Shown piece after piece: positions 51,022 to 60,978 of a stretch of DNA of 64,000 nt. The notes beneath the pieces are model-generated. The model saw only the letters and a list, made by a program, of their open reading frames with translations. It had not been told where the DNA came from and ran no database searches. The position numbers and the translations under genes are program-made. The DNA lies in contig NZ_BCXB01000020.1 in assembly GCF_001894885.1 (NCBI RefSeq), positions 31,637 through 95,636 on the forward strand, in the 5' to 3' direction. Each line of letters starts with the position of its first letter. Within the stretch, counting starts at the first letter, position 1. This DNA comes from Rhodococcus marinonascens NBRC 14363. GTDB taxonomy: Bacteria > Actinomycetota > Actinomycetes > Mycobacteriales > Mycobacteriaceae.

Positions 51022-51960
51022 CGCGCGATGAGGAGGACGGTCTGACCCCCGCCTTGCGGGCTGCGGTGCCTGAGGACCAGGTGCTCTTGCCCGTGTCCCG
51101 GACCCGGGCGGAGCTGAGGGAACTGCTGCCGAGTGTGGACGTAGTAGTAGGGGCCTGGAACGACGAACTCACTTTGGGCGCAGGGGAAGCCGAGCTCACA
51201 CCGCACCTTCGGCTCGTCCAGCAGCCGGGCGTCGGAACCAACTGGATCGACGTCGACGCCTGGGCGCGGGTCGGTGTCCCGGTGGCCAACACCCCGGGTG
51301 TCAATGCCGCATCGGTCGCCGAGTGGGCAGTGGTGGCTGCGGCGAGCGTGAGCCGCTCGATGGTGTGGGCCGACGTCAAGATGCGGGAGGGGGGCTGGCG
51401 CAGTGGGCGGTCCTGAACCGCGGCTCCCGCGATCTTGGAGATCGGCAAGTGGGGATCCTCGGTTTCGGCGACGTCGGCAGCCGGTGTGCCGCATTGTTCG
51501 AGGCCTTCGGGTGCGCCGTCGCGTACACCGAGCCCGGCCCGACGCCTCGGCGCGCTATCTGCCATTGGACGATTTGCTCGCTGAGTCCGACGTCCTTGTG
51601 GTCGCGGTGCCGCTGACCGCGCAGACGAGGGGAATGGTCGGCAGCCGTGAACTCGGTTTGCTGCCACCGGACTCCGTCGTCGTCAACGTCGCGCGGGGAC
51701 CGGTCATCGACGAGACCGCCCTGACCGAGGCATTGCGCTCGGGCCGCGTCGGTGGTGCCGCGCTGGACGTGTTCGACAGCGAACCGCTCGCCCCCGACAG
51801 TCCGCTGCGCTCGCTGGACCGCGTCCTCCTGAGCCCACACGTCGCGGGCGGAAGCGACACCTCCAGGCGGCGGATCTGCGACATGACGGCTCGCAACGTC
51901 GCTCGCGTATCGAGTGGCCTCCCGCCGCTGTGGGTACTGACGGAAACTGTTTCCTCGTAG
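51003..51960 (+). pseudogene. D-isomer 2-hydroxyacid dehydrogenase, two frameshifts
   Basis: Together three frames encode a full-length (about 319 residues) NAD-dependent D-2-hydroxyacid dehydrogenase. Frame 1 runs from ATG 51003 (RLVQQPGVGTNWIDVDAWAR, NTPGVNAASVAEWAV). After about 51400 the frame changes to QVGILGFGDVGSRCAALFEA, the NAD-binding motif; after about 51543 it changes again to PLDDLLAESDVLVVAVPLTA with LLSPHVAGGSD carrying the catalytic His. Both breaks look like single missing bases in G/C-rich runs. It is either a pseudogene or the result of assembly indels. Confidence 0.8.
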
Positions 51961-52131
51961 AAGAGTGGGCATCGCCTCGCGCCTGAGTCAGAGCTCGATC
52001 GACAAGTATCTCGAGATCAACGGTGTTCGCACAGGTTCGGCCGAGGTCGTTTCGGCCACCCGACGGGCACACCTACCCAGTTCAGGAAAGTGACCCCTAA
52101 CGAGTGCACCGAAGGGGTGCACTATGGAGGG

Positions 52132-53154
52132 GTGGACCCTGTGGAAGCGCTACGAGAAATTGCGTTCTGGCTCGAGCGTGCGGGTGGCGAGTCGCACCGA
52201 ATCGCGGCGTTCCGCCGTGCGGCCGACATCGTCACCGACCTCACCGACGAGCAGCAAGCGACTCTGACGAACAGTGACGGGCTGTCTCCGCCGGGCATCG
52301 GCTCCGAACCCGCCGCAATCATTCGCGAGTGCGCCGACGCCGTGCCGCGGTACCTGGTGTACCTGCGCGGCTCAGCCGAGCCGATCGGGCTCGGCGGAGC
52401 GGATCTGCTCGACGCCCTGCGGGGCGATCTGCACACCCATTCCGACTGGTCAGACGGCAGGTGCTCGATCAAGGAGATGATGCGTCGCGCGGAGTCGCTC
52501 GGTCACGAGTACTGCGCGCTGACCGACCACTCGCTTGGCGGCGCGATCTCGAATGGAGTCTCCTCGGAGCAACTGCTCGCTCAGCTGGGCGTGATCGCCG
52601 AACTGAACGCCGAACTTGCCCCGTTCCGTATCCTCACCGGCATGGAGGTCAACATCCTCGACGACGGTTCCCTCGATCAGGACGACGATCTGCTCGCCGA
52701 CTTGGACATCGTTGTGGCGAGCATCCACACCCACCTCGACGACGACCGTGCGACCCTGACGAAACGGATGTTGCAGGCGGTCAAGTCCCCGCACGTCGAC
52801 ATCCTGGGACACTGCACAGGACGCCTCGTGGACGGGCCTCGGGGCAAGCGGCCCGAGTCCAAATTCGATGCTGAGCGGGTTTTCGACGCGTGCCGCGAGA
52901 ACGGCACCGCGCTGGAGATCAACTCCTGTCCCCAGCGTCGGGACCCACCGGGACGATTAATCGAGCTCGCCTTGAGCACCGGTTGCATGTTCGCCATCGA
53001 CACGGATGCGCACACCGCCGGCCACCTCGCCTGGCAGGGCCACGCCTGTGAGCGGGCAGCAGAGCGCGGGTTGGAACCGTCGAACGTCGTCAATACCCTG
53101 CCCGTCGAGGAGTTGCTGGAGTGGGCCGGCGCTTCGCGCGCCGTGCGGGGTTGA
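52132..53154 (+). CDS. PHP domain metallohydrolase
   Basis: About 340 residues. An N-terminal helix-hairpin part (about 1-100, like the polymerase X-associated region, ALREIAFWLERAGGESHRIA) precedes a PHP domain with metal ligands: GDLHTHSDWSDGR (about 102-114), ALTDHSLGG, VNILDDGS, VVASIHTHLDDD, HVDILGHCTGR and FAIDTDAHTAGHL. This layout is common in actinobacterial PHP proteins thought to act on phosphoesters or DNA. GTG at 52132 or 52141 (GGAGG just before) are both possible; 52132 fits relatives starting with DPV. Confidence 0.85.
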   Translation: MDPVEALREIAFWLERAGGESHRIAAFRRAADIVTDLTDEQQATLTNSDGLSPPGIGSEPAAIIRECADAVPRYLVYLRGSAEPIGLGGADLLDALRGDLHTHSDWSDGRCSIKEMMRRAESLGHEYCALTDHSLGGAISNGVSSEQLLAQLGVIAELNAELAPFRILTGMEVNILDDGSLDQDDDLLADLDIVVASIHTHLDDDRATLTKRMLQAVKSPHVDILGHCTGRLVDGPRGKRPESKFDAERVFDACRENGTALEINSCPQRRDPPGRLIELALSTGCMFAIDTDAHTAGHLAWQGHACERAAERGLEPSNVVNTLPVEELLEWAGASRAVRG

Positions 53155-53193
53155 CGAGCTCTGGGATTGTTGGCCAATTGCGCAGGCGTCCAC

Positions 53194-55545
53194 TCACAGG
53201 GGCGGTCGCCCACTCGTAATCGGCTCCGGCTTTTTCAGTTTCACTGGACTTGTCTCGAGCAGCGCTTCGCCTTCGATGTCGATGTCGGGTAATAGCTTGT
53301 CGAGCCATTTGGGGAGCCACCAGGCCGCCTCGCCCATCAGCACCATCACCGACGGGATGATGAGCATGCGCACGATGAAGGCGTCGAACACCACTGCCGC
53401 GGCGAGTGCGAAGCCGATGGACTTGACCAGGGAGTCTGGTTGCGTCATGAATGACGCGAACACGGCGATCATGATGACGGCCGCGGCGACGACCACTCGG
53501 GACCCATGATGAAAGCCCTTGACCACGGCCTCTATCGGTGTCGCCCCGTGCACGTGGTACTCGCGCATTCGCGTGACGAGGAAGACCTGGTAGTCCATGG
53601 CCAGGCCGAACACCACACCGATCAGGAAGATGGGCAGGAAGCTCACGATCGGTTGCGGGTTGCCGACCAGACCCAGTGCACCTTCCTGGAACAGGGCGAC
53701 GGTCACACCGAACGTGGCGGCGATGCTCAGCAGGAAGCCGAGGGCTGCTGTGAGCGGCACCAGGATCGACCGGAACACCAGCATCAGCAGAATGAACGCG
53801 AGACCCACCACGATCAGCAGGTAGGGCAGCAGGGACGCCATCAGCCGGGCCGACACGTCATCTTCGATCGCGGTCTGTCCGGTGACGCCCAACGTGATGC
53901 CGGTTGCCTCGGTGAGCGCGCCCTCGGAGTCGCGAATGGCGTTCACCAACTGCTGGGTGGCCGGCTCGCTGGGGCCGGACTCGGGAATCACCTGGATCAT
54001 CGCGGTGTCACCGGTCTGGTTGATGTTCACCACCTGAACGTTTTGCACGTCGGGTTCGGACGCGATCTTCGCAACCACCGCGGCGAACGCGGCGGTGCGC
54101 TCGGTCGCAGCCACGTCGATGGCGTCGACCACCACGATCAGCGGCCCGTTCTGCCCGCCGCCGAAGCCCTCCGACACCAGGTTGTACGCCTCGCGTTGGG
54201 CTGACCCGGGTTCCGCGGTGCCGTCGCCTGGCAGGGCCAGGTCTAGTTTCAGTGCGGGCACAGCCAGCACTGCCAGCACGGCGACGCCGAGGATCAGCGC
54301 GACCACTGGGATCCGGGCCAAGAGCCGGGCGTACTTGACGGCCGGCGACTTCTCAGGAGGTCCGGGATCACCCCCCAGTCCCGGAATCCTCAGGGCGAAG
54401 ACCTTGGTGCCGAAGATTCCGAGGATGGCCGGCAGCAGGGTAATCGCGATGATCACGGCCATCATGACTGCGAATGCGGCGGCCAGGCCCATTGCGGTAA
54501 GGAACGGGATGCGGACTACCGACAATGCGACCAGCGCGATGAACACGGTCATACCGGCGAACACCACTGCGGACCCGGCTGTACCCACGGCGCGTCCTGC
54601 CGCTTCCTCTCGGCTGTCGGTGAGGTCGAGTTCCTGCTTGTATCGCGAGACGATGAACAAGGCATAGTCGATGGCGACGGCGAGACCGATCATCATCGCG
54701 AGGATCGGAGTAACGGAACTCAGTTCCCAGATGCCGGTGGCTGCGGTGATGCCCAGGCTGCCCATGGCCACACCGATCAGCGCCGTGAGAATCGGTAACC
54801 CAGCCGCCACCAGCGAGCCGAACGTGAGGGCCAGTACCAGTGCAGCGACGGCGATGCCGATAAGTTCGGCGTGACTCTCGCCTGGGGGTGCCACTGCGGC
54901 GGTGCCGCCGGCGTAGACGGTGAGGCCGGCATCGCGTCCGACTTGCACGGCGTCTTCGATTGCTTCGCGGGTGGCGTCGGTGATGTCGGTGGCCGAGTCG
55001 ACGTCGAATGTGACGGTTGTGTATGCGACGGAGTGAGCAGGGAAGCTATCTGTCGCTTCGATGTTCAACGGCAGTAGCGCGGAGAGGTTTTGCGGCGAAG
55101 GCACTTCCGGGTTTCGTTGATTCGCCGGTAGGGCGGCGTTGGCCTGAGCTACGGCCATCTGCGCCGCCGACGCCGTCACCGGGTTGGTGACTGTCGCTGC
55201 CACCGAGGCCGACAGTTGAGGAAGTGTCTTGATCTTGTCGATCACCGACTCCACCGCGGCGAGGTTCTCCGGGTCGTCGAGTGTCTGACCGTTCGGGGCC
55301 GCAAACACGAATCTGGCGGTGGGCGCGTCCAGTGCCATTCCGCGACCGGCGCCGGGGAATCGCTCATCCATCAGATCCATGGCTTTCTCTGCCGGGATGC
55401 CGGGGATGGAGAACGCGTCGGAGGTGGGTTTGGCCATGGTTGCTGCGGCAACCCCCATGACGATGAGGACCAGGAGTGCGCCGCCCGCGACGAACCATTT
55501 GCGGCGAAAGGAGAATCTGCCCAATCGATAGAGGAAGCCGGCCAT
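53194..55545 (-). CDS. MMPL family RND transporter
   Basis: A 783-residue exporter of the MMPL/RND family with two six-helix blocks and large external loops. Notable are the first helix WFVAGGALLVLIVMGVAAAT (near 16), the GLAVAIDYALFIVSRYKQEL stretch (near 295) and GVVFGLAMDYQVFLVTRMRE (near 645), both carrying the conserved DY of proton-driven transport. In mycolate-bearing actinobacteria such proteins export lipids or drugs. No lipid synthesis genes are adjacent. ATG at 55543-55545 is used. Confidence 0.9.
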   Translation of the reverse strand: MAGFLYRLGRFSFRRKWFVAGGALLVLIVMGVAAATMAKPTSDAFSIPGIPAEKAMDLMDERFPGAGRGMALDAPTARFVFAAPNGQTLDDPENLAAVESVIDKIKTLPQLSASVAATVTNPVTASAAQMAVAQANAALPANQRNPEVPSPQNLSALLPLNIEATDSFPAHSVAYTTVTFDVDSATDITDATREAIEDAVQVGRDAGLTVYAGGTAAVAPPGESHAELIGIAVAALVLALTFGSLVAAGLPILTALIGVAMGSLGITAATGIWELSSVTPILAMMIGLAVAIDYALFIVSRYKQELDLTDSREEAAGRAVGTAGSAVVFAGMTVFIALVALSVVRIPFLTAMGLAAAFAVMMAVIIAITLLPAILGIFGTKVFALRIPGLGGDPGPPEKSPAVKYARLLARIPVVALILGVAVLAVLAVPALKLDLALPGDGTAEPGSAQREAYNLVSEGFGGGQNGPLIVVVDAIDVAATERTAAFAAVVAKIASEPDVQNVQVVNINQTGDTAMIQVIPESGPSEPATQQLVNAIRDSEGALTEATGITLGVTGQTAIEDDVSARLMASLLPYLLIVVGLAFILLMLVFRSILVPLTAALGFLLSIAATFGVTVALFQEGALGLVGNPQPIVSFLPIFLIGVVFGLAMDYQVFLVTRMREYHVHGATPIEAVVKGFHHGSRVVVAAAVIMIAVFASFMTQPDSLVKSIGFALAAAVVFDAFIVRMLIIPSVMVLMGEAAWWLPKWLDKLLPDIDIEGEALLETSPVKLKKPEPITSGRPPL

Positions 55546-55719
55546 GAGCACGTCCTGTCCCGAGTGGCGGATTCAGCAGGAATGTCCGAATTAGAGTAAT
55601 TGCAGAAACAGGGAGGGGTGTGACTTCTGCTCGACTCGGCGTGGCACGAAAGATCTTTCGCGCGGCGACCGCACTTGAAGGTTGTGCCTCGGTAGGGTAG
55701 GCGACTCACGGAACGCGGG

Positions 55720-56679
55720 TCAGTCGATCCCGACGATCGACGCGCCGCGGTCGGACAACCACTTCAGCGGGTCGGTCTTGTAGCCGGCGGGTGTTTCGAC
55801 CTCGAAGTGCAGGTGCGGTCCGGTCGAGTTTCCGCGGTTGCCGATGGTCGCGATCTTCTGACCGGTTTTGACCCTTTGCCCGACCTTGACAAGGTTGTCA
55901 TTGTTGTGGCCGTAGGTGGTCACCGTGCCGTCGTCGTGGCGGATGCGCACCCACATTCCATACCCCTGGGCCGGTCCGGCGTTGATGACTTCCCCATCGG
56001 CGACCGCAACGATCGGTGCCCCCAATGTGTTCGCGATGTCGATACCGCCGTGGTTGCGCGCACCTCCGAACCGTGAGGTGATAGACCCTGCGGACGGTGC
56101 CACGAACTCGCGGGTGCCCGTCCCATTCCACGTGCTCGGGGTTTGTGTCTGTGTACCCGTCCCGGTGTCGGTCTCGTCGGGGGTGCCCGCCTCATCCGGG
56201 ACCGTGGCGTCCGCCACTCCGTATGCAAGGGCGGCGATCAATCGGGGGCCGATGCTGGCGTCGATGCCAGTGACCTCGTTCCCGCAGGCGTTCAGAGCGC
56301 TGGTCGCGGCGGTATCGGCGAACACTGCCCATTTGAGCAGGCAACCCGCCAGCTTCTGGAGCACGGCAAAGGCGTCGCCGAGCGACCCGTTGGCCTCGGC
56401 GCTCTCCACGGTAGCGATTGTGATGTTGGCGACGGTCTGCCACACGCTGGGATCTACCACCACCACAGTCGGCTCGGCAGCGTCTGTGGTGAGGGTCAAC
56501 ATGTCCGCGACCGTCGTCGCGAGCGAAGTCGACGGCTGCGTGTGCGCGCCGGATGCGGTCGGCGGCGCGCCGGATGCGGGCTGAGGTCCGATGAGCAGAA
56601 CGGCAGCCGCGGCTGAGGCGCCCACCACTGTCGCGGTCAGTCTTCTGGGGGCGCTGAACCTGCCCGGTGTTCCCCGCAT
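55720..56679 (-). CDS. M23 family metallopeptidase (LytM domain)
   Basis: A 319-residue exported peptidase. Signal peptide (ATVVGASAAAAVLLIGPQPA), a helical middle domain (about 50-155) of unknown function, a Thr/Gly linker (GTGTQTQTPSTWNGTGT), then a C-terminal LytM domain with the zinc ligands NHGGIDIA (about 219-226) and GPHLHFEVETP. It should cut peptide bridges of peptidoglycan or have a regulatory role in the wall. Upstream, AT-rich DNA (56760-56820) has repeated CTATAGTCAACTAT-like sequence, probably its promoter. Confidence 0.9.
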   Translation of the reverse strand: MRGTPGRFSAPRRLTATVVGASAAAAVLLIGPQPASGAPPTASGAHTQPSTSLATTVADMLTLTTDAAEPTVVVVDPSVWQTVANITIATVESAEANGSLGDAFAVLQKLAGCLLKWAVFADTAATSALNACGNEVTGIDASIGPRLIAALAYGVADATVPDEAGTPDETDTGTGTQTQTPSTWNGTGTREFVAPSAGSITSRFGGARNHGGIDIANTLGAPIVAVADGEVINAGPAQGYGMWVRIRHDDGTVTTYGHNNDNLVKVGQRVKTGQKIATIGNRGNSTGPHLHFEVETPAGYKTDPLKWLSDRGASIVGID

Positions 56680-56916
56680 CTCAGTCCCTTCCGACGCACA
56701 GGATTCGACGATTGACGGTCGGTCGACCGGGGAGTCGACGCGAGCAAGTCAAACCGACACACCGTAACTATAGTCAACTATTTTCACTCTAGTGTCGATA
56801 ATGATATCTTCCACCAAATATCCCAAGAGCCACAGAGGTCACAAAGGCGTGCGGACCCAAACTTCGGTCAGACTGGACCGATGTCCAGATCACGGATGCT
56901 ATATAGTCGAGAAATT

Positions 56917-57327
56917 GTGACAGCTCCTGCGATACCCTCCCTGCGTATGCAGACGGCTATTGCGGCCGCGGCTGTCCTGTATTTTCTCGCCTACACGATC
57001 GCCCAATGTGGGATCTTTCTGGCGCACGATCAACGAGGCGACGATGTCTACATCTCCTCTTCCACGACGTTGCCGCAAGCCGAGGAGTCGGCTCCTGGCC
57101 CAGTGCACATGGACGACGGATCGACGCACCTGGCCTACGAGGCGCACGGCGTCGTGGCCATGCCGCGCTCGGACAATCCGCTTCGCCCGCTGACTGTCGC
57201 CGCCACTGCTCTCGCTGTCGTCATGGTGCTGATGTTGGCAACCCTGAGTCCGCGGTCCCCTCCGCGGTCCGTTCGTATCCGGCAAGGCCGGACCGTCTTG
57301 AACGAACTTTGTATCAACAGGTGCTGA
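56917..57327 (+). CDS. Small membrane protein of unknown function
   Basis: A 136-residue protein with two predicted helices: AIAAAAVLYFLAYTIAQCGI (about 12-31) and TVAATALAVVMVLMLATLS (about 90-108), separated by an acidic, Ser-rich loop. No family recognised. A TATAGT box at 56902-56907 lies just upstream of the GTG at 56917, so this start may be leaderless; an in-frame ATG at 56881 lies before that box. Located between the peptidase and the multicopper oxidase; a link to copper is only positional. Confidence 0.55.
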   Translation: MTAPAIPSLRMQTAIAAAAVLYFLAYTIAQCGIFLAHDQRGDDVYISSSTTLPQAEESAPGPVHMDDGSTHLAYEAHGVVAMPRSDNPLRPLTVAATALAVVMVLMLATLSPRSPPRSVRIRQGRTVLNELCINRC

Positions 57328-57348
57328 TCAATCGCCAGGTGCTGATCA
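57318..57348. repeat. 13-bp direct repeat
   Basis: CAGGTGCTGATCA occurs at 57318-57330 and again at 57336-57348, the first copy spanning the stop codon of the small membrane protein gene. It may reflect a local duplication. Confidence 0.7.
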
Positions 57349-57866
57349 GCAGTCGGCAGGTCACCAGAGGGCCTTTCTCGTGGCCTATTTCGTCGCCCAC
57401 CACCGTGCGCGCCCAGCCGTAGTCGGATACAGGGATTACCTCAGTGAATAATGCAGTTCCTCCAGCTTTCCGCCGTCTTCCGACCACCGTCAACTGATTC
57501 CGCAACAGGGCACCGTGGTCGGCAACACCCCGGTCTTGTGGACCGGGGAACCCTTCGCCGACACCTGCCGTGGACTTTGGGCGAACCATCATGTCTCCGG
57601 GGTCCGAGCCGCTGGTGCACGCAACCAGCCGGCGGCTCGTTGCCACGACTCGCGCGTGCTCGCCTTCTATGTCCTGACCCGGTCCGGACGGCTCCGCATG
57701 CCGCCGGCACCTGACACCGCCCCGCGCTGAAGGGGTACCGGCTGCCTTCTGAGCGGCCGGTCCGATAGCAAACCGCAGGTCGGAATCCTGCCTACGCCGT
57801 CTACCAGATTGCTAGTAGATGGGTTGGTCTCGGTAGTCCGATCTGTGCCCGAACAGGAGTGTTTCC
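57328..57866. other. Intergenic with a tRNA-like 3' half
   Basis: About 540 bases without a convincing gene; competing frames have weak starts. Near 57770-57800 the sequence GCAGGTCGGAATCCTGC can fold like a T-arm (5-bp stem, 7-base loop), followed by CTACGCCG that could be an acceptor 3' strand, but no matching 5' acceptor or complete cloverleaf is present. It could be a remnant of a tRNA gene or chance. The promoter of the multicopper oxidase operon must also lie here. Confidence 0.3.
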
Positions 57867-59414
57867 ATGATCGAAAAATTTCCGTCCGCCCGACCCCGCT
57901 TGTCCCGTCGGAATTTCTTGGTGCTGGCCGGCCTGGGGACGGCCGCGACAGTGGCCGGATTCAGCAACAGGGCGACCACCTCAGCCGGGTCCACCGTTAG
58001 GCCCGACTCGGCTGCCGTGAATGCGGCCGAGCAGGTCCGCCGGGCCAATATGGGGACCGGGAGAACAGTGGCGGCATCGCTGCGGGCGCGCCCGACCACG
58101 ATCGATCTCGGGGGTGTCCTGGTCGATACGTGGGCCTACAACGACCAACTTCCCGGACCCGAAATACGGCTAAACCGTGGCGATCTTCTCCGCGCCGACC
58201 TCGTCAACGAACTCCCGGACGAATCAACCATCCACTGGCACGGCATCGCCATGCGCAACGACATGGACGGGGTACCTGGACTCACCCAGCCTGGGGTGGC
58301 TCCAAACAACACGTTCACCTACGAGTTCCTCGCGCCAGACGCTGGCACTCACTGGCTGCATTCACATGTAGGTATGCAGTTCGACCGCGGTCTCTATGCG
58401 CCGGTCATCGTCGAAGATCCCGCCGACGGCGCAGACTACGATCTGGAAGCCGTCCTGGTCCTGGACGACTGGCTCGACGGGGTGGCCGGCCGCACCCCGG
58501 ACCAGCAACTTGATGACCTGCGCCGCGACGGCATGCCGATGGGCGGTATGGGAATAGACCATGGCGCGATGGGCGGTATGGGAATGGGTGCGGCGGCCGA
58601 CGCGGACGCCCCACTCGGCTCCGACACCGGGGACGTCGGGTACCCCCACTACCTGATCAACGGCACCCTCCCGGCCGACCCTTTCGGAGTGCAAGCTCGC
58701 CCTGGCCAGCGAGTGCGGATGCGCATAATCAACGCCGGCGCCGACACCGCCTTCCGCTTCTCGGTCGGTGGACACCAGCTGACCGTCACGCACAGCGACG
58801 GCTATCCGGTCGAGCCGGTCACCGGGTCGTCGTTGCTGATCGGCATGGGCGAGCGCTTCGACGTGATCGTCACCCTCGGCGACGGAGTCTTTCCCATCGT
58901 TGCTGCCGCAGAGGGCAAGCAGGGGCAGGGATTCGCCCTGATCCGCACCGGAGCAGGGCAAACTCCGGAGCCGACCGTCCGACCTGTCGAGCTGGATGCT
59001 CAACCGATCATGGGCCTGCAGCTGCGTTCGCGAGAAGACGTCCGGCTCGGGCGCCGCGAGCCCGACCGGGTCCACGACCTGACGCTGGGCATGGACATGT
59101 CCGGGTACCGGTGGACGATCAACGGCGCTACGTACGACGAGCACACACCCCTCGACGTTCTCGAGGGGCAACGGGTGCGGCTGCGCTTTGTGAACAGGAC
59201 CATGATGTTTCATCCCATGCACCTGCATGGACACACCTTCCAGGTTGTCGACGATCAGGGAGCCGGGGCGCGCAAGGACACCACGCTGGTACTGCCCAAT
59301 CAGACCGTCGAGGTGGACTTCGACGCGACCAACCCAGGTCAGTGGATGGTGCACTGCCACAACCTCTATCACGGCGAGGCCGGGATGATGACCACTCTTT
59401 CCTACGTCGAATAG
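57867..59414 (+). CDS. Multicopper oxidase (Tat-exported)
   Basis: A 515-residue three-domain multicopper oxidase. Tat signal SRRNFLVLAG (about 13-22). Copper ligands appear in order: STIHWHGIAM (about 128), GTHWLHSHVG (about 168), HPMHLHGHTFQV (about 452) and MVHCHNLYHGEAGMM (about 495), the last with the type 1 Met. The Met-rich segment RDGMPMGGMGIDHGAMGGMG (about 220-240) resembles the Cu(I)-binding insert of CueO-type enzymes. It probably oxidises Cu(I) outside the cytoplasm. A putative lipoprotein follows in the same operon. Confidence 0.93.
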   Translation: MIEKFPSARPRLSRRNFLVLAGLGTAATVAGFSNRATTSAGSTVRPDSAAVNAAEQVRRANMGTGRTVAASLRARPTTIDLGGVLVDTWAYNDQLPGPEIRLNRGDLLRADLVNELPDESTIHWHGIAMRNDMDGVPGLTQPGVAPNNTFTYEFLAPDAGTHWLHSHVGMQFDRGLYAPVIVEDPADGADYDLEAVLVLDDWLDGVAGRTPDQQLDDLRRDGMPMGGMGIDHGAMGGMGMGAAADADAPLGSDTGDVGYPHYLINGTLPADPFGVQARPGQRVRMRIINAGADTAFRFSVGGHQLTVTHSDGYPVEPVTGSSLLIGMGERFDVIVTLGDGVFPIVAAAEGKQGQGFALIRTGAGQTPEPTVRPVELDAQPIMGLQLRSREDVRLGRREPDRVHDLTLGMDMSGYRWTINGATYDEHTPLDVLEGQRVRLRFVNRTMMFHPMHLHGHTFQVVDDQGAGARKDTTLVLPNQTVEVDFDATNPGQWMVHCHNLYHGEAGMMTTLSYVE

Positions 59415-59458
59415 CCCAGCACCGACTCCACAATCACATCGACAGAAACGAGGTTCCC

Positions 59459-60283
59459 ATGATGTCTGCCCGCCGCTTTGCCCGCACCGTCCTGCCCCTC
59501 ACAGCCGCCGCGCTCGTACTTGCCGGCTGCTCGTCGCAAGACGGGGCCACAGAATTGGACAACACTGTCCCGGCAGTAGATTTCACTTCCGAACTGAGCC
59601 ATCTGCACGGACTGTATGTAGATGCCGATGGGACCGTCCTGGCCGGTACCCACACCGGTCTGTTCGCTCTCGACTCCTCCGGTACCCCCGCCCGGGTCGG
59701 CACATCCGATGACGACTTCATGGGACTGACCGGGATCCCGGTCAGTGATACCCTTTTCGCCTCCGGTCACCCTGGCCAGTCCAGCACCGCCGCCAACCCC
59801 CTCGGTCTGCGCAGCAGTACCGATGGCGGAAAGTCTTGGGCGGAAAGATCGTTCGCGGGGCAGGTCGACTTCCACACGTTGGCCGCGGATGAGAGCACCA
59901 TGGTCGGCTTCGACGGTACCGACGGGTTGCTCGTCTCCACGGACGGCGGCAGCACCTGGACTCCCGGTGCGACCCTTCCGGCCACCTCTCTGGCGGTCAC
60001 CACCTCCGGAATCTGGGCGATCGCCGGGCAAGGTGTGCAGCACAGCACTGACGGTGCCCGCGTCTTCTCCACCGTGACCGACGCCCCGGCCTTGGTAATG
60101 CTCGCCGGCGCCGGGGATGCGCTGTGGGGCATCGACAACGACGGATACGCTTGGCGCAGCCGCGAAGGCGCGGACTGGCAGAGACTTGCTCGGGTCGGGC
60201 AGGTTGCGGCCCTGACCGCGAAGGACTATGAAACCGCCTACGCCGCCACACCCACATCGCTCTACACCCTGAGCCAACCCTGA
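59459..60283 (+). CDS. Beta-propeller lipoprotein (F510_1955-like)
   Basis: A 274-residue lipoprotein with lipobox LVLAGC (Cys about 23). The mature part has sialidase/BNR-like blades, with repeats such as GLRSSTDGGKSWAERSF and GLLVSTDGGSTWTPGATL, and begins SELSHLHGLYVDADGTVLAG; FMGLTG and FASGHPGQSS are typical of the F510_1955 group. That group often accompanies multicopper oxidases and other copper genes. It follows the oxidase by 44 bases. Start is one of two adjacent ATGs (59459 or 59462) after GAGG. Confidence 0.82.
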   Translation: MMSARRFARTVLPLTAAALVLAGCSSQDGATELDNTVPAVDFTSELSHLHGLYVDADGTVLAGTHTGLFALDSSGTPARVGTSDDDFMGLTGIPVSDTLFASGHPGQSSTAANPLGLRSSTDGGKSWAERSFAGQVDFHTLAADESTMVGFDGTDGLLVSTDGGSTWTPGATLPATSLAVTTSGIWAIAGQGVQHSTDGARVFSTVTDAPALVMLAGAGDALWGIDNDGYAWRSREGADWQRLARVGQVAALTAKDYETAYAATPTSLYTLSQP

Positions 60284-60334
60284 TTGTGGCAACCCGGGTC
60301 CGCTCTCTGATGTGAGGAACGGTCCGCTCACACT

Positions 60335-60352
60335 GCCCACTGCCGTGTGGGC
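60335..60352. terminator. Hairpin between convergent genes
   Basis: GCCCAC (60335-60340), loop TGCCGT, then GTGGGC (60347-60352). An outer imperfect pairing (GGTCCGC with GCGGATC) extends the stem. It lies between the lipoprotein gene and lutC, which point at each other, so it may end both transcripts. Confidence 0.6.
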
Positions 60353-60366
60353 GGATCCGACCCCGC

Positions 60367-60978
60367 CTAGCCCAAGATGACAACATCCAGGTTGCGCGGC
60401 CCGTGGACGCCTTCGACTCGCTCGAGTTCGATGTCGCTGGTGGCGCTGGGGCCGCTGACGAACGTCAGCGGACGCGTCCGGTCGAGGGACGCGAAGGCCT
60501 GCGGCACGGTGTCGACGATCTGATCGGTGCGCACGATGCAGATGTGATGATCGGGCACCAGGGTCAGTGCCCGCCGGCCCTGACTGGGGCCTCCGTCGAG
60601 AACGATGGTCCCGGTGGAGGCGATCCCCAAGGTGCATCCGGTGACGACGACGCCGATGGTGTCCAGGTTCGAGATCGACAGCACGTCGGGTTCTCCGTCG
60701 ACGACGATGTCGCGCCGCGGTCGCCAGGCGGCGGGCAGTCCCGGCGGGATGACGACGCGGGCGTCTTCGGCGATCAGTTCGGTGACGATCCCGGTGACCG
60801 TGTTCTCGTCGGCGCGGTGAACCCGGGCGCGGTAGTCGTCGACGGTGCGAGAGAAGAACTCGACGTCTCCGGAGCCGGTCATGGGTTGCCGGTGATAGTC
60901 GCGGGGAATCGGTTCGGGGGCGGGCGCGTCCACGATCGCGGAACGGATCCGCGACAGAATTTCGCTGCGTGCGTTCAT
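60367..60978 (-). CDS. lutC: Lactate utilization protein C (LutC/YkgG)
   Basis: A 203-residue LutC/DUF162 protein, a subunit of the LutABC L-lactate dehydrogenase complex. Features: NARSEILSRIRSAI at the N-terminus, VVVTGCTLGIASTGTIVLDG (about 107-126), and TSDIELERVEGVHGPRNLDV near the end. The ATG at 60976-60978 overlaps the lutB stop by 4 bases. Last gene of lutA-lutB-lutC on the minus strand; the complex is probably lost because lutA is disrupted. Confidence 0.93.
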   Translation of the reverse strand: MNARSEILSRIRSAIVDAPAPEPIPRDYHRQPMTGSGDVEFFSRTVDDYRARVHRADENTVTGIVTELIAEDARVVIPPGLPAAWRPRRDIVVDGEPDVLSISNLDTIGVVVTGCTLGIASTGTIVLDGGPSQGRRALTLVPDHHICIVRTDQIVDTVPQAFASLDRTRPLTFVSGPSATSDIELERVEGVHGPRNLDVVILG

